From Eubacteriales bacterium (GTDB lineage Bacteria > Bacillota > Clostridia > Christensenellales > Aristaeellaceae), in assembly GCA_028705775.1 (NCBI GenBank), contig JAQWCW010000029.1, positions 1 to 32,472 of the forward strand: DNA of 32,472 nucleotides, given 5' to 3'. A model generated the notes under the pieces. It had not been told where the DNA came from. It was given only the letters and a program-made list of their open reading frames with translations, and made no database searches. Of the stretch, positions 6,810 to 14,428 are shown piece by piece; position 1 is the stretch's first letter, and each line of letters starts with the position of its first letter. The translations under genes were made by a program, and so were the position numbers.

Positions 6810-9164
6810 ATGCGCAGATACTTTGCCGTGATACTTATTCTGCTTCTGACGCTCTGCCCTGTCGCCCTTGCGGAAACCAAGGCGGAGCAGTTCTCCTTTT
6901 CGGAGAAGAAAATTTATGTAGACATCAGAGGCGGAGATACCTATATGCTTCCCGTAGAGGGTACGCTTTCGGGCGACCTGATCCAGTTCAGATGGTCGTC
7001 AAGCGGAACGCATATAGCAACGGCAAAGTACGGCGTTCTGACGATAAAGCGCACGGGAACGGTTACGATTACCGCATACAACCGCGAGGATTCCTCCATA
7101 CGGGACGAGATAACCGTAGTTATTAAGGATTTGGGCGTTCCGGACAGCGTCATAATAGATTCGGAGCCGTTGCAGATGATTCCCGGAACGAGCGTTCAAC
7201 TGAGCGCCCACGCAGAGCCGGAAACCGCGTCGCAGGATATTGCATGGACGAGCCTTAACGACAGCATTGCGACTGTTTCGGAGGACGGAATTGTTACCGC
7301 CGTTTCCGAAGGGCGCGTTACAATAAGGGCGACATCCTCCTACGCCGGAAAGCCGAGGGCGGACATACGGGTTACGGTAGCATACCTGCCCGCGCCGGAC
7401 AGCATTACGCTTAAAAGCGAAAAAACAAAGCTGAGCCTCGGCGACACGATTGCGCTCAGCGCGGAAATCAACCCGTCAGGCTGCGACGAGGGACTTATAT
7501 ATTCCTCCTCCGACGACGCGATAGCCTCCGTTGACGAAAACGGAGTCGTTACCGCGCTTTCCTACGGAGAGGCGGAGATAACCGCGCAGAGCGTGAGAAA
7601 AAGCTCGATAAGCGGCAGTATAAAAATATACATTGAAGACATGAACGCGCCTAAAAGCATAGCCCTCTCCTCCGACAAGCTGGAGCTTGAGCCTACGGAG
7701 TCCGCTTTGCTTTCCGCGATAACGACGCCTGCGGACGCTACGCAGGGCTTTGTGTGGGAAAGCTCCGACGAGAAAATTGCGACTGTTGACGAAAGCGGGC
7801 TTGTAAGGGCGCAGAGCGTCGGCAAGTGCGAAATATTCGCTTACTCAAGGTCGACAAAGCAGGTATTCGGCAAAGCGGAAGTGACAGTCAGATTTTTGGA
7901 CGCGCCGCGCAAGATAAAGCTCGATTCAAAGGAAATTTCGCTGACAAGAGGCGACGTAACGCCTATTGAATACACGCTAAGCCCAGTCGGGGCGAGCAGC
8001 GCGTTCGGCTACGAGATAAGCGATTCTTACGTCGCAACCGTGCTTGACGGCTCAATATGCGCCCTCATGATGGGCGAAACGACGATAACAATGTATTCGC
8101 TCGCAGACCCCGATATCAAGGCTGAAATGACAGTCAAGGTTGACGACCCGAACGCGCCGGAGACTATGAAAGTTGACGAAACCTTCATCGTTCTCGACGC
8201 GGGCGAGCAGTACGCACAGCACGTGACGGTAACGCCCGAGGGCGCTACCGACATAGTCAAATGGTCATCGGACAGCCCGGACATCGTTTTTGTAAGCGAG
8301 GACGGAATCCTGGTTGCAAAGCAAAGCGGAAGCGCGATGATAACCTGCGAATCGGCGCTCAACAGGGCGCTCACAACTGCAATAACCGTTGTCGTAAGGA
8401 ATCCGGAGCGCGAGCTGATAATGCCGGAAAGGCGCACGGGCATTGACGGAATCGCGGACAACATTGTGAAGATTGAGGCGGTAAAGCAGTCCGCGCTCAA
8501 AGAGCTTCAGACGTACGTCGACAGCGGAGTAATGACAAAGAACGAATACGAGGACCGCGAAAGGTACATCAGCAACGCGTTTGAGATGTATTCCTTCCCG
8601 TGGATGGTAACTAAGGCGCAGAAATACTGGAACAAGGAATATTCCGAAAACGGCGCGAAGGATTTCAAGCCCGGAATCGTATACTACGGGCTTCCGTATA
8701 TTTCAGGCCCGACAAACTGGCGCAAATACAACGCCGAAAAAGCGGTTGAGGAGGAGGTTTATCTCCCCTCCGAAAGCGGCGAATACTACATTCTCAACGC
8801 CGACAAGGACATGAACGGCAAGTACGGCGGCTGCGACTGCTCCTCCTTTGCCGGAATGTCATACTTCGGGCTGACGAGCAGGAGATACTCCTTCTGCAAC
8901 ACGCGGACGCTCGCGACGGACACGGAGAAATTCTACACCGTGCGCGATTACGAAAAGCTGAAGCCCGGCGATTTGATGGTGCGCTTCGGCAGTCACGTAG
9001 TAATGTTCCTATACTATGCAAACGAGTCCAAAACGCAGATAGTGATTATCCAGCAGGGAGGCAACGAGCCGGCAATAAACACCGTATCAACGGGCGTTTA
9101 CAATCTGGATTACTATACGGATAACGATTATTTCATCAGAAGGCACACCTCATTCCCCTACTGA
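6810..9164 (+). CDS. Secreted Ig-like (Big2) repeat protein with NlpC/P60-like domain
   Basis: A 784-residue exported protein. Residues 1-22 are a signal peptide (MRRYFAVILILLL... ALA). Six tandem bacterial Ig-like repeats of about 85 residues follow (to about residue 570), each with variants of W.SSD..IATV.E.G.V.A...G...I.A. A helical linker leads to a C-terminal NlpC/P60-like cysteine peptidase domain: catalytic Cys in GGCDCSSFAG, LKPGDLMV, and His in GSHVVMF. The likely job is cutting peptidoglycan stem peptides or processing surface polymers, with the Ig rod as a spacer or adhesin. The start is the ATG with GGAGG at 6800-6804; an upstream GTG at 6699 would bury the signal peptide. There is no sortase motif, so the protein may be released or held by the Ig repeats. 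Confidence 0.88.
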   Translation: MRRYFAVILILLLTLCPVALAETKAEQFSFSEKKIYVDIRGGDTYMLPVEGTLSGDLIQFRWSSSGTHIATAKYGVLTIKRTGTVTITAYNREDSSIRDEITVVIKDLGVPDSVIIDSEPLQMIPGTSVQLSAHAEPETASQDIAWTSLNDSIATVSEDGIVTAVSEGRVTIRATSSYAGKPRADIRVTVAYLPAPDSITLKSEKTKLSLGDTIALSAEINPSGCDEGLIYSSSDDAIASVDENGVVTALSYGEAEITAQSVRKSSISGSIKIYIEDMNAPKSIALSSDKLELEPTESALLSAITTPADATQGFVWESSDEKIATVDESGLVRAQSVGKCEIFAYSRSTKQVFGKAEVTVRFLDAPRKIKLDSKEISLTRGDVTPIEYTLSPVGASSAFGYEISDSYVATVLDGSICALMMGETTITMYSLADPDIKAEMTVKVDDPNAPETMKVDETFIVLDAGEQYAQHVTVTPEGATDIVKWSSDSPDIVFVSEDGILVAKQSGSAMITCESALNRALTTAITVVVRNPERELIMPERRTGIDGIADNIVKIEAVKQSALKELQTYVDSGVMTKNEYEDRERYISNAFEMYSFPWMVTKAQKYWNKEYSENGAKDFKPGIVYYGLPYISGPTNWRKYNAEKAVEEEVYLPSESGEYYILNADKDMNGKYGGCDCSSFAGMSYFGLTSRRYSFCNTRTLATDTEKFYTVRDYEKLKPGDLMVRFGSHVVMFLYYANESKTQIVIIQQGGNEPAINTVSTGVYNLDYYTDNDYFIRRHTSFPY

Positions 9165-9175
9165 GCGAAAAGCAA

Positions 9176-9218
9176 GCCGCCGTTTTTTCGGACGCGTCCG
9201 AGGAAGCGGCGCTTTTTT
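9176..9218 (+). terminator. Intrinsic terminator after the NlpC/P60 gene
   Basis: CGCCG (9178-9182) pairs with CGGCG (9207-9211) around an inner perfect palindrome CGGACGCGTCCG (9189-9200), and a six-T run follows at 9213. Confidence 0.75.
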
Positions 9219-9250
9219 GCGCCTTTATAAAACGCGGTATAGCTATGCAG

Positions 9251-9268
9251 GCATAATTATGATATAAT
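9251..9268 (+). promoter_or_regulatory. Extended -10 promoter overlapped by a PerR-box-like site
   Basis: TATAAT at 9263-9268 with an extended TGA (9260-9262) is the likely -10 for the rubrerythrin gene; no good -35 is seen. Positions 9251-9265 match 10 of 14 fixed bases of the Firmicutes PerR consensus TTATAATnATTATAA and cover the -10, which suits repression by a peroxide sensor. The match is by eye and the region is AT-rich, so chance is possible. Confidence 0.45.
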
Positions 9269-9386
9269 GAAAGCAAGTTATAAATCAGCTTATCTTTTTT
9301 ACATTTCGCAATTCAGGCACAAGGATATCGCTCAACAGCACGACGATAATGTAACAAAACGACTATAAAGAAAAGAGGAAGCAAAA

Positions 9387-10052
9387 ATGGAAAGATGGAA
9401 ATGCGGAGTATGCGGATACATTCACGAAGGGCCTTTGCCGGAAGGCTTTACCTGCCCCCGTTGCAGGCAGCCCACGGGCGTATTTGTAAGGCTTGAGGAC
9501 GAAATAAAGAAGGGCGGAAGCCCCTACGCGGGAACAAAGACGGAAAAGAATTTGCAGGAGGCGTTTTCGGGCGAAAGTCAGGCGCGGAACAAATACACAT
9601 ATTTCGCGCAGATAGCGCAGCGCGAGGGCTACGACCAGCTTTCCGAGCTTTTCCTTAAAACCGCGCGCAACGAGCAGGAACACGCCCGCGTATGGTACGA
9701 GGAGCTTGGGGCTCTTGGAAAAACTGCCGAGAATCTGCTTGCAGCCGCCGAGGGCGAGAACTACGAGTGGACGGATATGTACGACAGGATGGCGAAGGAA
9801 GCGGACGAGGAAGGCTTTTCCGAGCTTGCAGAGCGCTTCCGCAGAGTCGGCGCAATCGAAAAGGCGCACGAGGAGCGCTATCGCGCGCTGCTGAAAAGCA
9901 TCGAGATGCAGAAGGTGTTTGAAAAGGGCGAGGAAACAATGTGGGAATGCAGGGTATGCGGTCATCTTGTGATTGGCAAAAAAGCGCCCGAAGTTTGCCC
10001 CGTATGCAAGCACAGCAAGAGCTATTTCGAGGTTCGCAAGGAAAACTATTAA
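9387..10052 (+). CDS. Rubrerythrin with rubredoxin modules at both ends
   Basis: A 221-residue non-heme iron peroxidase that reduces hydrogen peroxide in the cytoplasm of anaerobes. Residues 1-27 form a rubredoxin-type centre (C6, C9, C23, C26). Residues about 45-180 form the ferritin-like diiron bundle ([39 protein letters not shown] supply Glu/His ligands). Residues 186-210 form a second rubredoxin-type centre (C188, C191, C204, C207). Classical rubrerythrin has only the C-terminal centre and reverse rubrerythrin only the N-terminal one, so this is a composite. GAGG at 9375 gives the start. A PerR-like site overlaps its promoter. It may be read together with the HD gene 80 nt downstream. 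Confidence 0.93.
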   Translation: MERWKCGVCGYIHEGPLPEGFTCPRCRQPTGVFVRLEDEIKKGGSPYAGTKTEKNLQEAFSGESQARNKYTYFAQIAQREGYDQLSELFLKTARNEQEHARVWYEELGALGKTAENLLAAAEGENYEWTDMYDRMAKEADEEGFSELAERFRRVGAIEKAHEERYRALLKSIEMQKVFEKGEETMWECRVCGHLVIGKKAPEVCPVCKHSKSYFEVRKENY

Positions 10053-10133
10053 AACGGCTTCCCGCTTCGGCAATGCGGCTGAAACGGGACGCTCACATCA
10101 ACGTAAAGCATTTTATCGGAGGCACAGTCAGCA

Positions 10134-10676
10134 ATGGAAATATGTACTAACGACCTGCTGTTCGCAATGGCGACAGCGCTTGACGCGGTTGAAAAAAGCC
10201 TTGTCGGCGTTTCCGACGGGCACGGAAGGCGGGTCGCGTATATAGCCGTAAAAATGGCGCAGGCGGACGGACGCTATACGGACAGTCAGCTTATGGATTT
10301 GGCAGGCTGCGCTATTCTGCATGACAACGCGCTCACTGAATACATACAGGCGGAGCTTTCGCGGAAGCGCGACCTTGCCAACTGGCCGAACGGCTACAAC
10401 CTCGGCTCGCACTGCACGGCAGGCGAAAACAACATAAGCGTACTCGGCTTTGACAAAGCGCTCGAAAACGCCGTGCTTTATCATCACGAGGAAGCGGACG
10501 GCAGCGGTCCGTTCGGCAAAACCGCAGACGAAACTCCGTTCGCGGCGCAGCTTATTCATTTGGCAGACATGGTTGACGTGCGCTTTGACATCGGAAACAT
10601 TACGGCAGCAAAGGCTGAAGCTATATCGGACGAACTTGCAAAAGGCGCGGAAGCGAGTTCAGCGATGAAGCCGTAG
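10134..10676 (+). CDS. Degenerate HD-GYP-like domain, 5' part of a frameshifted gene
   Basis: A 180-residue product resembling an HD phosphohydrolase, with GHGRRVAYIA, an altered HD motif (LHDNALTEY) and HHEEADGSGPFG, which replaces the canonical HH...DGSGYP. HD-GYP proteins hydrolyse cyclic di-GMP or related dinucleotides; this copy is divergent and may be a sensory or structural partner. The frame ends at a TAG at 10674, but the -1 frame continues the expected sequence: reading GGA AGC GAG TTC from 10649 gives GSEFSDEAVELF, the conserved end of HD-GYP domains. So this and the next entry are most likely one gene of about 410 codons with one base missing near 10649. GGAGG at 10118 marks the start. 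Confidence 0.7.
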   Translation: MEICTNDLLFAMATALDAVEKSLVGVSDGHGRRVAYIAVKMAQADGRYTDSQLMDLAGCAILHDNALTEYIQAELSRKRDLANWPNGYNLGSHCTAGENNISVLGFDKALENAVLYHHEEADGSGPFGKTADETPFAAQLIHLADMVDVRFDIGNITAAKAEAISDELAKGAEASSAMKP

Positions 10677-10717
10677 AGCTTTTCCTAAAAGCGCTGCCTT
10701 GCGAAAGGCTTCTGGAA

Positions 10718-11368
10718 ATGCAAGGCGGGGATATGCGCTCGCTTCTTACCGGAGCGCTTCCGACAATATTTTCCGTAACCGACCGGCAGCACACGCTCGG
10801 CGCGGCGGCGATGTTTGCAAAAATAATCGACTACAAATCCGCGTTCACCTGCCGCCACTCGACCGGCATTGCCGAAAAAGCGATGCAGCTTGGAAGATGG
10901 AAGGGCTGGGACGATGAAACCTGTGAAAAGCTATACCTTGCGGGCGCGCTGCACGACGTTGGCAAGCTTGAAACCAACAGCCTTATACTGGAAAAGCCGG
11001 ACAAGCTGACAAGCGAGGAATTTACACAAATCCAGCATCACGCGCTCGCGTCCGCAGAGCTTTTAGGCAGAATACGCGGGCTTGAGGACGTGACCTCATG
11101 GGCGGTAAATCACCATGAAAAGCTTGACGGAAGCGGCTATCCCCACAAAAAAACCGCAAAGGAGCTTGGCGAAAAGGAAAGGCTCATGGCGGCAGTCGAC
11201 ATTTATCAGGCGCTTGTAGAAAAGCGCCCGTACAAGGATGGAATGCCGCACGAGAAAGCAATCGCGATTATGACGGGGCTTTCCGAAAGCGGAAAGCTCG
11301 ACGCATACTGGGTCAGCGCGATTGACGCCGCCTTTTCCCCCGACGCAAGCTGTAAAAGCCCAAGCTGA
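10718..11368 (+). CDS. HD-GYP domain phosphohydrolase, 3' part of a frameshifted gene
   Basis: The 216 residues from the ATG at 10718 hold a full, canonical HD-GYP domain: RHSTGIAEKAM, GALHDVGKLETNS (the HD pair), IQHHALASAELL, NHHEKLDGSGYPHKKT (HH and GYP) and an AAVDIYQALVEKRPY helix. These residues bind the metal centre that linearises cyclic di-GMP or cGAMP-like dinucleotides. The open frame extends upstream of 10718 into the -1 frame of the preceding CDS, and no Shine-Dalgarno site is evident at 10718, so this is unlikely to be an independent gene. It could still be made by reinitiation. An intrinsic terminator follows. Confidence 0.75.
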   Translation: MQGGDMRSLLTGALPTIFSVTDRQHTLGAAAMFAKIIDYKSAFTCRHSTGIAEKAMQLGRWKGWDDETCEKLYLAGALHDVGKLETNSLILEKPDKLTSEEFTQIQHHALASAELLGRIRGLEDVTSWAVNHHEKLDGSGYPHKKTAKELGEKERLMAAVDIYQALVEKRPYKDGMPHEKAIAIMTGLSESGKLDAYWVSAIDAAFSPDASCKSPS

Positions 11369-11379
11369 TTAAGCTTTCA

Positions 11380-11410
11380 AACCGCCCGAATCGCAGGGCG
11401 GTTCTTTATT
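11380..11410 (+). terminator. Intrinsic terminator after the HD-GYP gene
   Basis: An 8-bp stem AACCGCCC/GGGCGGTT (11380-11387 with 11396-11403) with an 8-nt loop, followed by CTTTATTT. Confidence 0.8.
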
Positions 11411-11451
11411 TCCTGTCTATTTGTGATAACGGAAGGTATTTGAGGATACAT

Positions 11452-11480
11452 TTGCAAGGACGCGGCGTTTATTATACAAT
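11452..11480 (+). promoter_or_regulatory. Promoter of the lipase-phosphoesterase-BceRS run
   Basis: TTGCAA (11452-11457), a 17-bp spacer and TACAAT (11475-11480), then AGGAGG at 11509 before the ATG at 11520. Confidence 0.6.
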
Positions 11481-11519
11481 AGCGGTAGGCGGGGCGAAAG
11501 CCTCAGCTAGGAGGTTAAT

Positions 11520-12647
11520 ATGGCGAATATTATTGATTATCTCGCGTGGCGCGGCGATATCGGATTTGATGAAACAGCGGTATGCGACGTTGATATGCTT
11601 ATTTTCTCGCGGCTTTCATATCTGCCGATGGACGGAATTGTTCCCGCGGACTTCGGCGCGTGCGTTCCATTCGGGGACGCAGTCAAGGCGGTGCTTCAGA
11701 AATGCGAAAACGGCGAAGCGGAGCCCCGAATGCGCGAGGACTCGGAGCTGATGAAGTCCATAACGACAAGCGCGCGCTTTTCAAGCTTGAAGGCGTGCGG
11801 CTTTGTGAGCAGGCTTGACAGCGAGCGGGAAATGCAGTTCGCCGCAATCACCTTTCTTCTTCCGGACGGCAGCTCCGTTATCGCCTTCAGGGGAACGGAC
11901 GGAACGCTTACCGGCTGGAAAGAGGATTTCAATATGTCCTTTTCCGAAACAATTCCCTCGCAAATCGACGCTGCGGACTACTTTACCCGCCTGTGCGCCG
12001 AAAGAGCGGGCGGAGTTCGCCTTTGCGGGCATTCAAAGGGCGGCAATCTCGCGGTTTACGCCGCGTCCTTCTGCGATGAGAAAATACAGGACAGGGTTAT
12101 ATGCGCAAGAAGCTTCGACGGTCCCGGCTTCTCGGATTCGCTGACCGAAAAGGAAGGCTACAAGCGAATGCTGCCGAAGCTGAAAACCTTCATGCCCCGC
12201 TCCTCCATTATCGGAATGATGCTTGAGCATGACGAGGATTTCACAATTGTCGAAAGCCAGAACATTTCCATTTTTCAGCACAATATATACTACTGGCAGC
12301 TGCTGCGCGGCGAATTCATGACCGTTCCCGGCTTTACGAACAGCAGTCAGCTTGTGGACAAGACAACGAAGCTTTGGGTAAGCGAAATGTCGCCTGAGCT
12401 TAGGGAGAAATTCATCAACGGGCTTTACGATGTTGCGAGCGCGTCCGGAGCGAAAACCGTTCGCGAGCTGCTTTCCGGCAAGAATGTATTTGCGCTGATG
12501 AAGGCTTTGGCAAAGCTCGACCCCGAAACGCGCGGCGCGATAACAAAATGCGTCGGGCTGCTCAAGAACGCCGCGAAGGACACTCTGCCGGAACTGGCGG
12601 GCGATATTGCCCTGCCTCAGCCGCGCACTCCCTTCGGGCGCAAGTAA
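11520..12647 (+). CDS. Mbeg1-like (DUF2974) alpha/beta hydrolase
   Basis: A 375-residue protein with the DUF2974/Mbeg1-like opening (ANIIDYLAWRGDIGF, then DMLIFSRLSYLPMD) and a lipase-like core: FRGTDGTLTGWKEDFNMSF and the nucleophile elbow GHSKGGNLAVY with S172. The family is annotated as a lipase or esterase, though substrates are not well defined. No signal peptide or membrane helix is seen, so it is probably cytoplasmic. AGGAGG is 5 nt before the ATG. A metallophosphoesterase starts 12 nt after it and a BceRS-like pair follows, so it is probably the first gene of an envelope-stress-type operon; that link is an inference from order. Confidence 0.85.
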   Translation: MANIIDYLAWRGDIGFDETAVCDVDMLIFSRLSYLPMDGIVPADFGACVPFGDAVKAVLQKCENGEAEPRMREDSELMKSITTSARFSSLKACGFVSRLDSEREMQFAAITFLLPDGSSVIAFRGTDGTLTGWKEDFNMSFSETIPSQIDAADYFTRLCAERAGGVRLCGHSKGGNLAVYAASFCDEKIQDRVICARSFDGPGFSDSLTEKEGYKRMLPKLKTFMPRSSIIGMMLEHDEDFTIVESQNISIFQHNIYYWQLLRGEFMTVPGFTNSSQLVDKTTKLWVSEMSPELREKFINGLYDVASASGAKTVRELLSGKNVFALMKALAKLDPETRGAITKCVGLLKNAAKDTLPELAGDIALPQPRTPFGRK

Positions 12648-12659
12648 GGGAGGCGCAGT

Positions 12660-13730
12660 ATGGCAAGATATAAGGAAAAATTCGTTATAGACGATAATAC
12701 GCCGCAAAAGCACAGGCTCAGAACCTTTCTGCTGCTTCTGCTTTGCCTTGCTTTGATTGCGGTGCTTTATGTGCTTGTTTCCTCCGTCGTCATGGGGCAG
12801 AACGTGCAGGTGCTTTCGCAGCGCGTCCCTCTGCCCTCCATGCATAAAACGGCGGACGGCTTCACGGTTCTTCACATATCCGACATTCACGGCAACGAGC
12901 TTGGCGAGAATATGCAGAAGCTCAGAACCGCGCTTTCCGGCAAGAGCTATCGGCTTGTGTGCATAACGGGCGATTTGACGGGGAAAAACGGCGATTATTC
13001 GGCGTTTATGGATGTTCTTGACGCTGTCGGCACAAAAGCGCCCGTTGTTTTTATTCCCGGCGACGAGGACCCTGTGCCGATTGTGCAAAGCGCGAACGCC
13101 ACGGACGCGGTGCTTGCCGACTACATTACGGCGGCGCAGGCAAAGGGCGCAGTATACCTCGACAGACCCTACGAAATCATATTGAGCGAAAGTGCGAGCG
13201 TATGGCTTATGCCGCAGGATATAGTATCGCTCGATTTGGGCAGCTTCCGCAACTCCTACGTCACATGGCAAAACGAGCTTAACGCGGGCGACATATACCA
13301 AAGGGACGCGGCGCAGAGCCTTCGGGTATGCGAGTATCAGCTCACGCGCGCGGACGATATAGAAGCCCTCAATAAAAAGATACGCGAAACCGACGTAAAG
13401 ATTGCGCTGACGCACTCACCCCTGCAGCCGGACACCATACGCACCCTGCTCAACTGGGACAGCAACGGCTCAAACTACCTAAAGAGCATAGACCTTATCC
13501 TTGCGGGGCATTACAACGGCGGGCAGGTAAGGGTTCCGGGGCTTGGCGCAATCTACATTCCCGGCAAGTGGTGGCCCGCGCAGGACGAGGTTCAGGGGCT
13601 TAACCGCATAAACGGAATAACGCAGTACATCTCCCCCGGGCTTGGCGTAAGCCGCGCCTACTTTTTCCCCGCCCGCATTTTCAACGCGCCCGCGGTTACA
13701 ATCCTGACGCTCAAGCAGAGCATGGAATAA
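12660..13730 (+). CDS. Membrane-anchored metallophosphoesterase
   Basis: A 356-residue calcineurin-like phosphoesterase. One hydrophobic segment at about residues 22-44 anchors the N-terminus, so the catalytic domain probably faces outside. Metal-site motifs are HISDIHGNE (D75, H77), CITGDLTG, PGDED (replacing the usual GNHD), ALTHSPLQ, and LAGHYNGGQ with GLG.SRAYFFP near the end. Relatives include YkuE-type and UDP-diacylglucosamine hydrolases; the target here is unknown. The GNHD to GDED change removes a usual Asn-His pair and may alter activity. GGGAGG precedes the ATG, and it sits 20 nt ahead of the response regulator. Confidence 0.87.
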   Translation: MARYKEKFVIDDNTPQKHRLRTFLLLLLCLALIAVLYVLVSSVVMGQNVQVLSQRVPLPSMHKTADGFTVLHISDIHGNELGENMQKLRTALSGKSYRLVCITGDLTGKNGDYSAFMDVLDAVGTKAPVVFIPGDEDPVPIVQSANATDAVLADYITAAQAKGAVYLDRPYEIILSESASVWLMPQDIVSLDLGSFRNSYVTWQNELNAGDIYQRDAAQSLRVCEYQLTRADDIEALNKKIRETDVKIALTHSPLQPDTIRTLLNWDSNGSNYLKSIDLILAGHYNGGQVRVPGLGAIYIPGKWWPAQDEVQGLNRINGITQYISPGLGVSRAYFFPARIFNAPAVTILTLKQSME

Positions 13731-13750
13731 CAAAGCGAGGCATCCGAAAT

Positions 13751-14428
13751 ATGTACAAGATAATGATAGTCGACGACGACCCAGCGCTCGCCTCGCTTCT
13801 AGGGGAGCATCTTTCGCATTGGGGCTACGAAATAGCAATATGCGAAAAGCTCGCGGACGTTATCGGCGAGTTCAAGAGAGAAAAGCCGCATCTGGTTATG
13901 CTCGATATTTCCCTGCCGTTTTTCAACGGTCATCACTGGTGCGCGGAAATACGAAGGGTGTCAACCGCGCCGATAATCTTCATATCCTCCTCAGGCTCAA
14001 GCATGGACATGGTTATGGCGATGACGATGGGCGGGGACGATTACATTCAAAAGCCCTTTGACCTTGACGTTGTGCTTGCGAAAGTCAAGGCGCTGCTTCG
14101 CAGAACCTATGATTTTACGGGCGCGCTCAGCACGATTGAGGTTCGCGGAGCCGTGCTGGATATAGGTCAGAGCACGCTTTACTACAACGGCGAAAGAATC
14201 GAGCTGACCCGAAACGAAAGCCGCATATTGCAGCTTCTGCTTGAAAGGAAGGGAAGCATTGTAACGCGCGGCGATTTGATGAACGTGCTGTGGGACAGCG
14301 ATTGCTTCATCGACGACAACACGCTTACGGTAAACATAGCGCGCCTCAGAAAGCGGCTTGATGAAATCGGGCTGGGAGGGCTGATAGCAACCCGCAAGGG
14401 GCAGGGCTATCTGGTGGGAAACGCATGA
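13751..14428 (+). CDS. OmpR-family response regulator, BceR-like
   Basis: A 225-residue two-component regulator. The receiver domain (1-115) shows the acidic triad at D8-D9-D10, phosphoacceptor D52 in MLDISLPF, FISSSGSS at the Thr/Ser switch and the Lys in YIQKPF. A winged-helix OmpR/PhoB DNA-binding domain follows (LTRNESRILQLLLERKG, DNTLTVNIARLRKRL, TRKGQGYLV). Phosphorylation by the adjacent kinase should activate target promoters, most likely the one in front of the ABC transporter genes at about 15509. It overlaps the kinase start as ATGA. The assignment as BceR-like rests on the kinase type and transporter neighbours. Confidence 0.94.
   Translation: MYKIMIVDDDPALASLLGEHLSHWGYEIAICEKLADVIGEFKREKPHLVMLDISLPFFNGHHWCAEIRRVSTAPIIFISSSGSSMDMVMAMTMGGDDYIQKPFDLDVVLAKVKALLRRTYDFTGALSTIEVRGAVLDIGQSTLYYNGERIELTRNESRILQLLLERKGSIVTRGDLMNVLWDSDCFIDDNTLTVNIARLRKRLDEIGLGGLIATRKGQGYLVGNA

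Noticed and set aside
9189-9200. The 12-bp palindrome CGGACGCGTCCG as an operator
   Set aside because: It sits inside a terminator hairpin followed by a T-run, which explains it without a binding protein.
10641-10676. Programmed -1 frameshift joining the two HD-GYP halves
   Set aside because: The sequence around GCA AAA GGC GCG lacks an X-XXY-YYZ slippery heptamer, an upstream Shine-Dalgarno stimulator or an evident pseudoknot. A simple deletion or sequencing error is the better reading.
12033-13415. A 460-codon open frame on the minus strand
   Set aside because: It is antisense to the lipase and phosphoesterase genes, which have clear families, motifs and ribosome sites. Its translation has no recognisable domain and is rich in Arg, His and Cys, typical of a GC-driven shadow frame.
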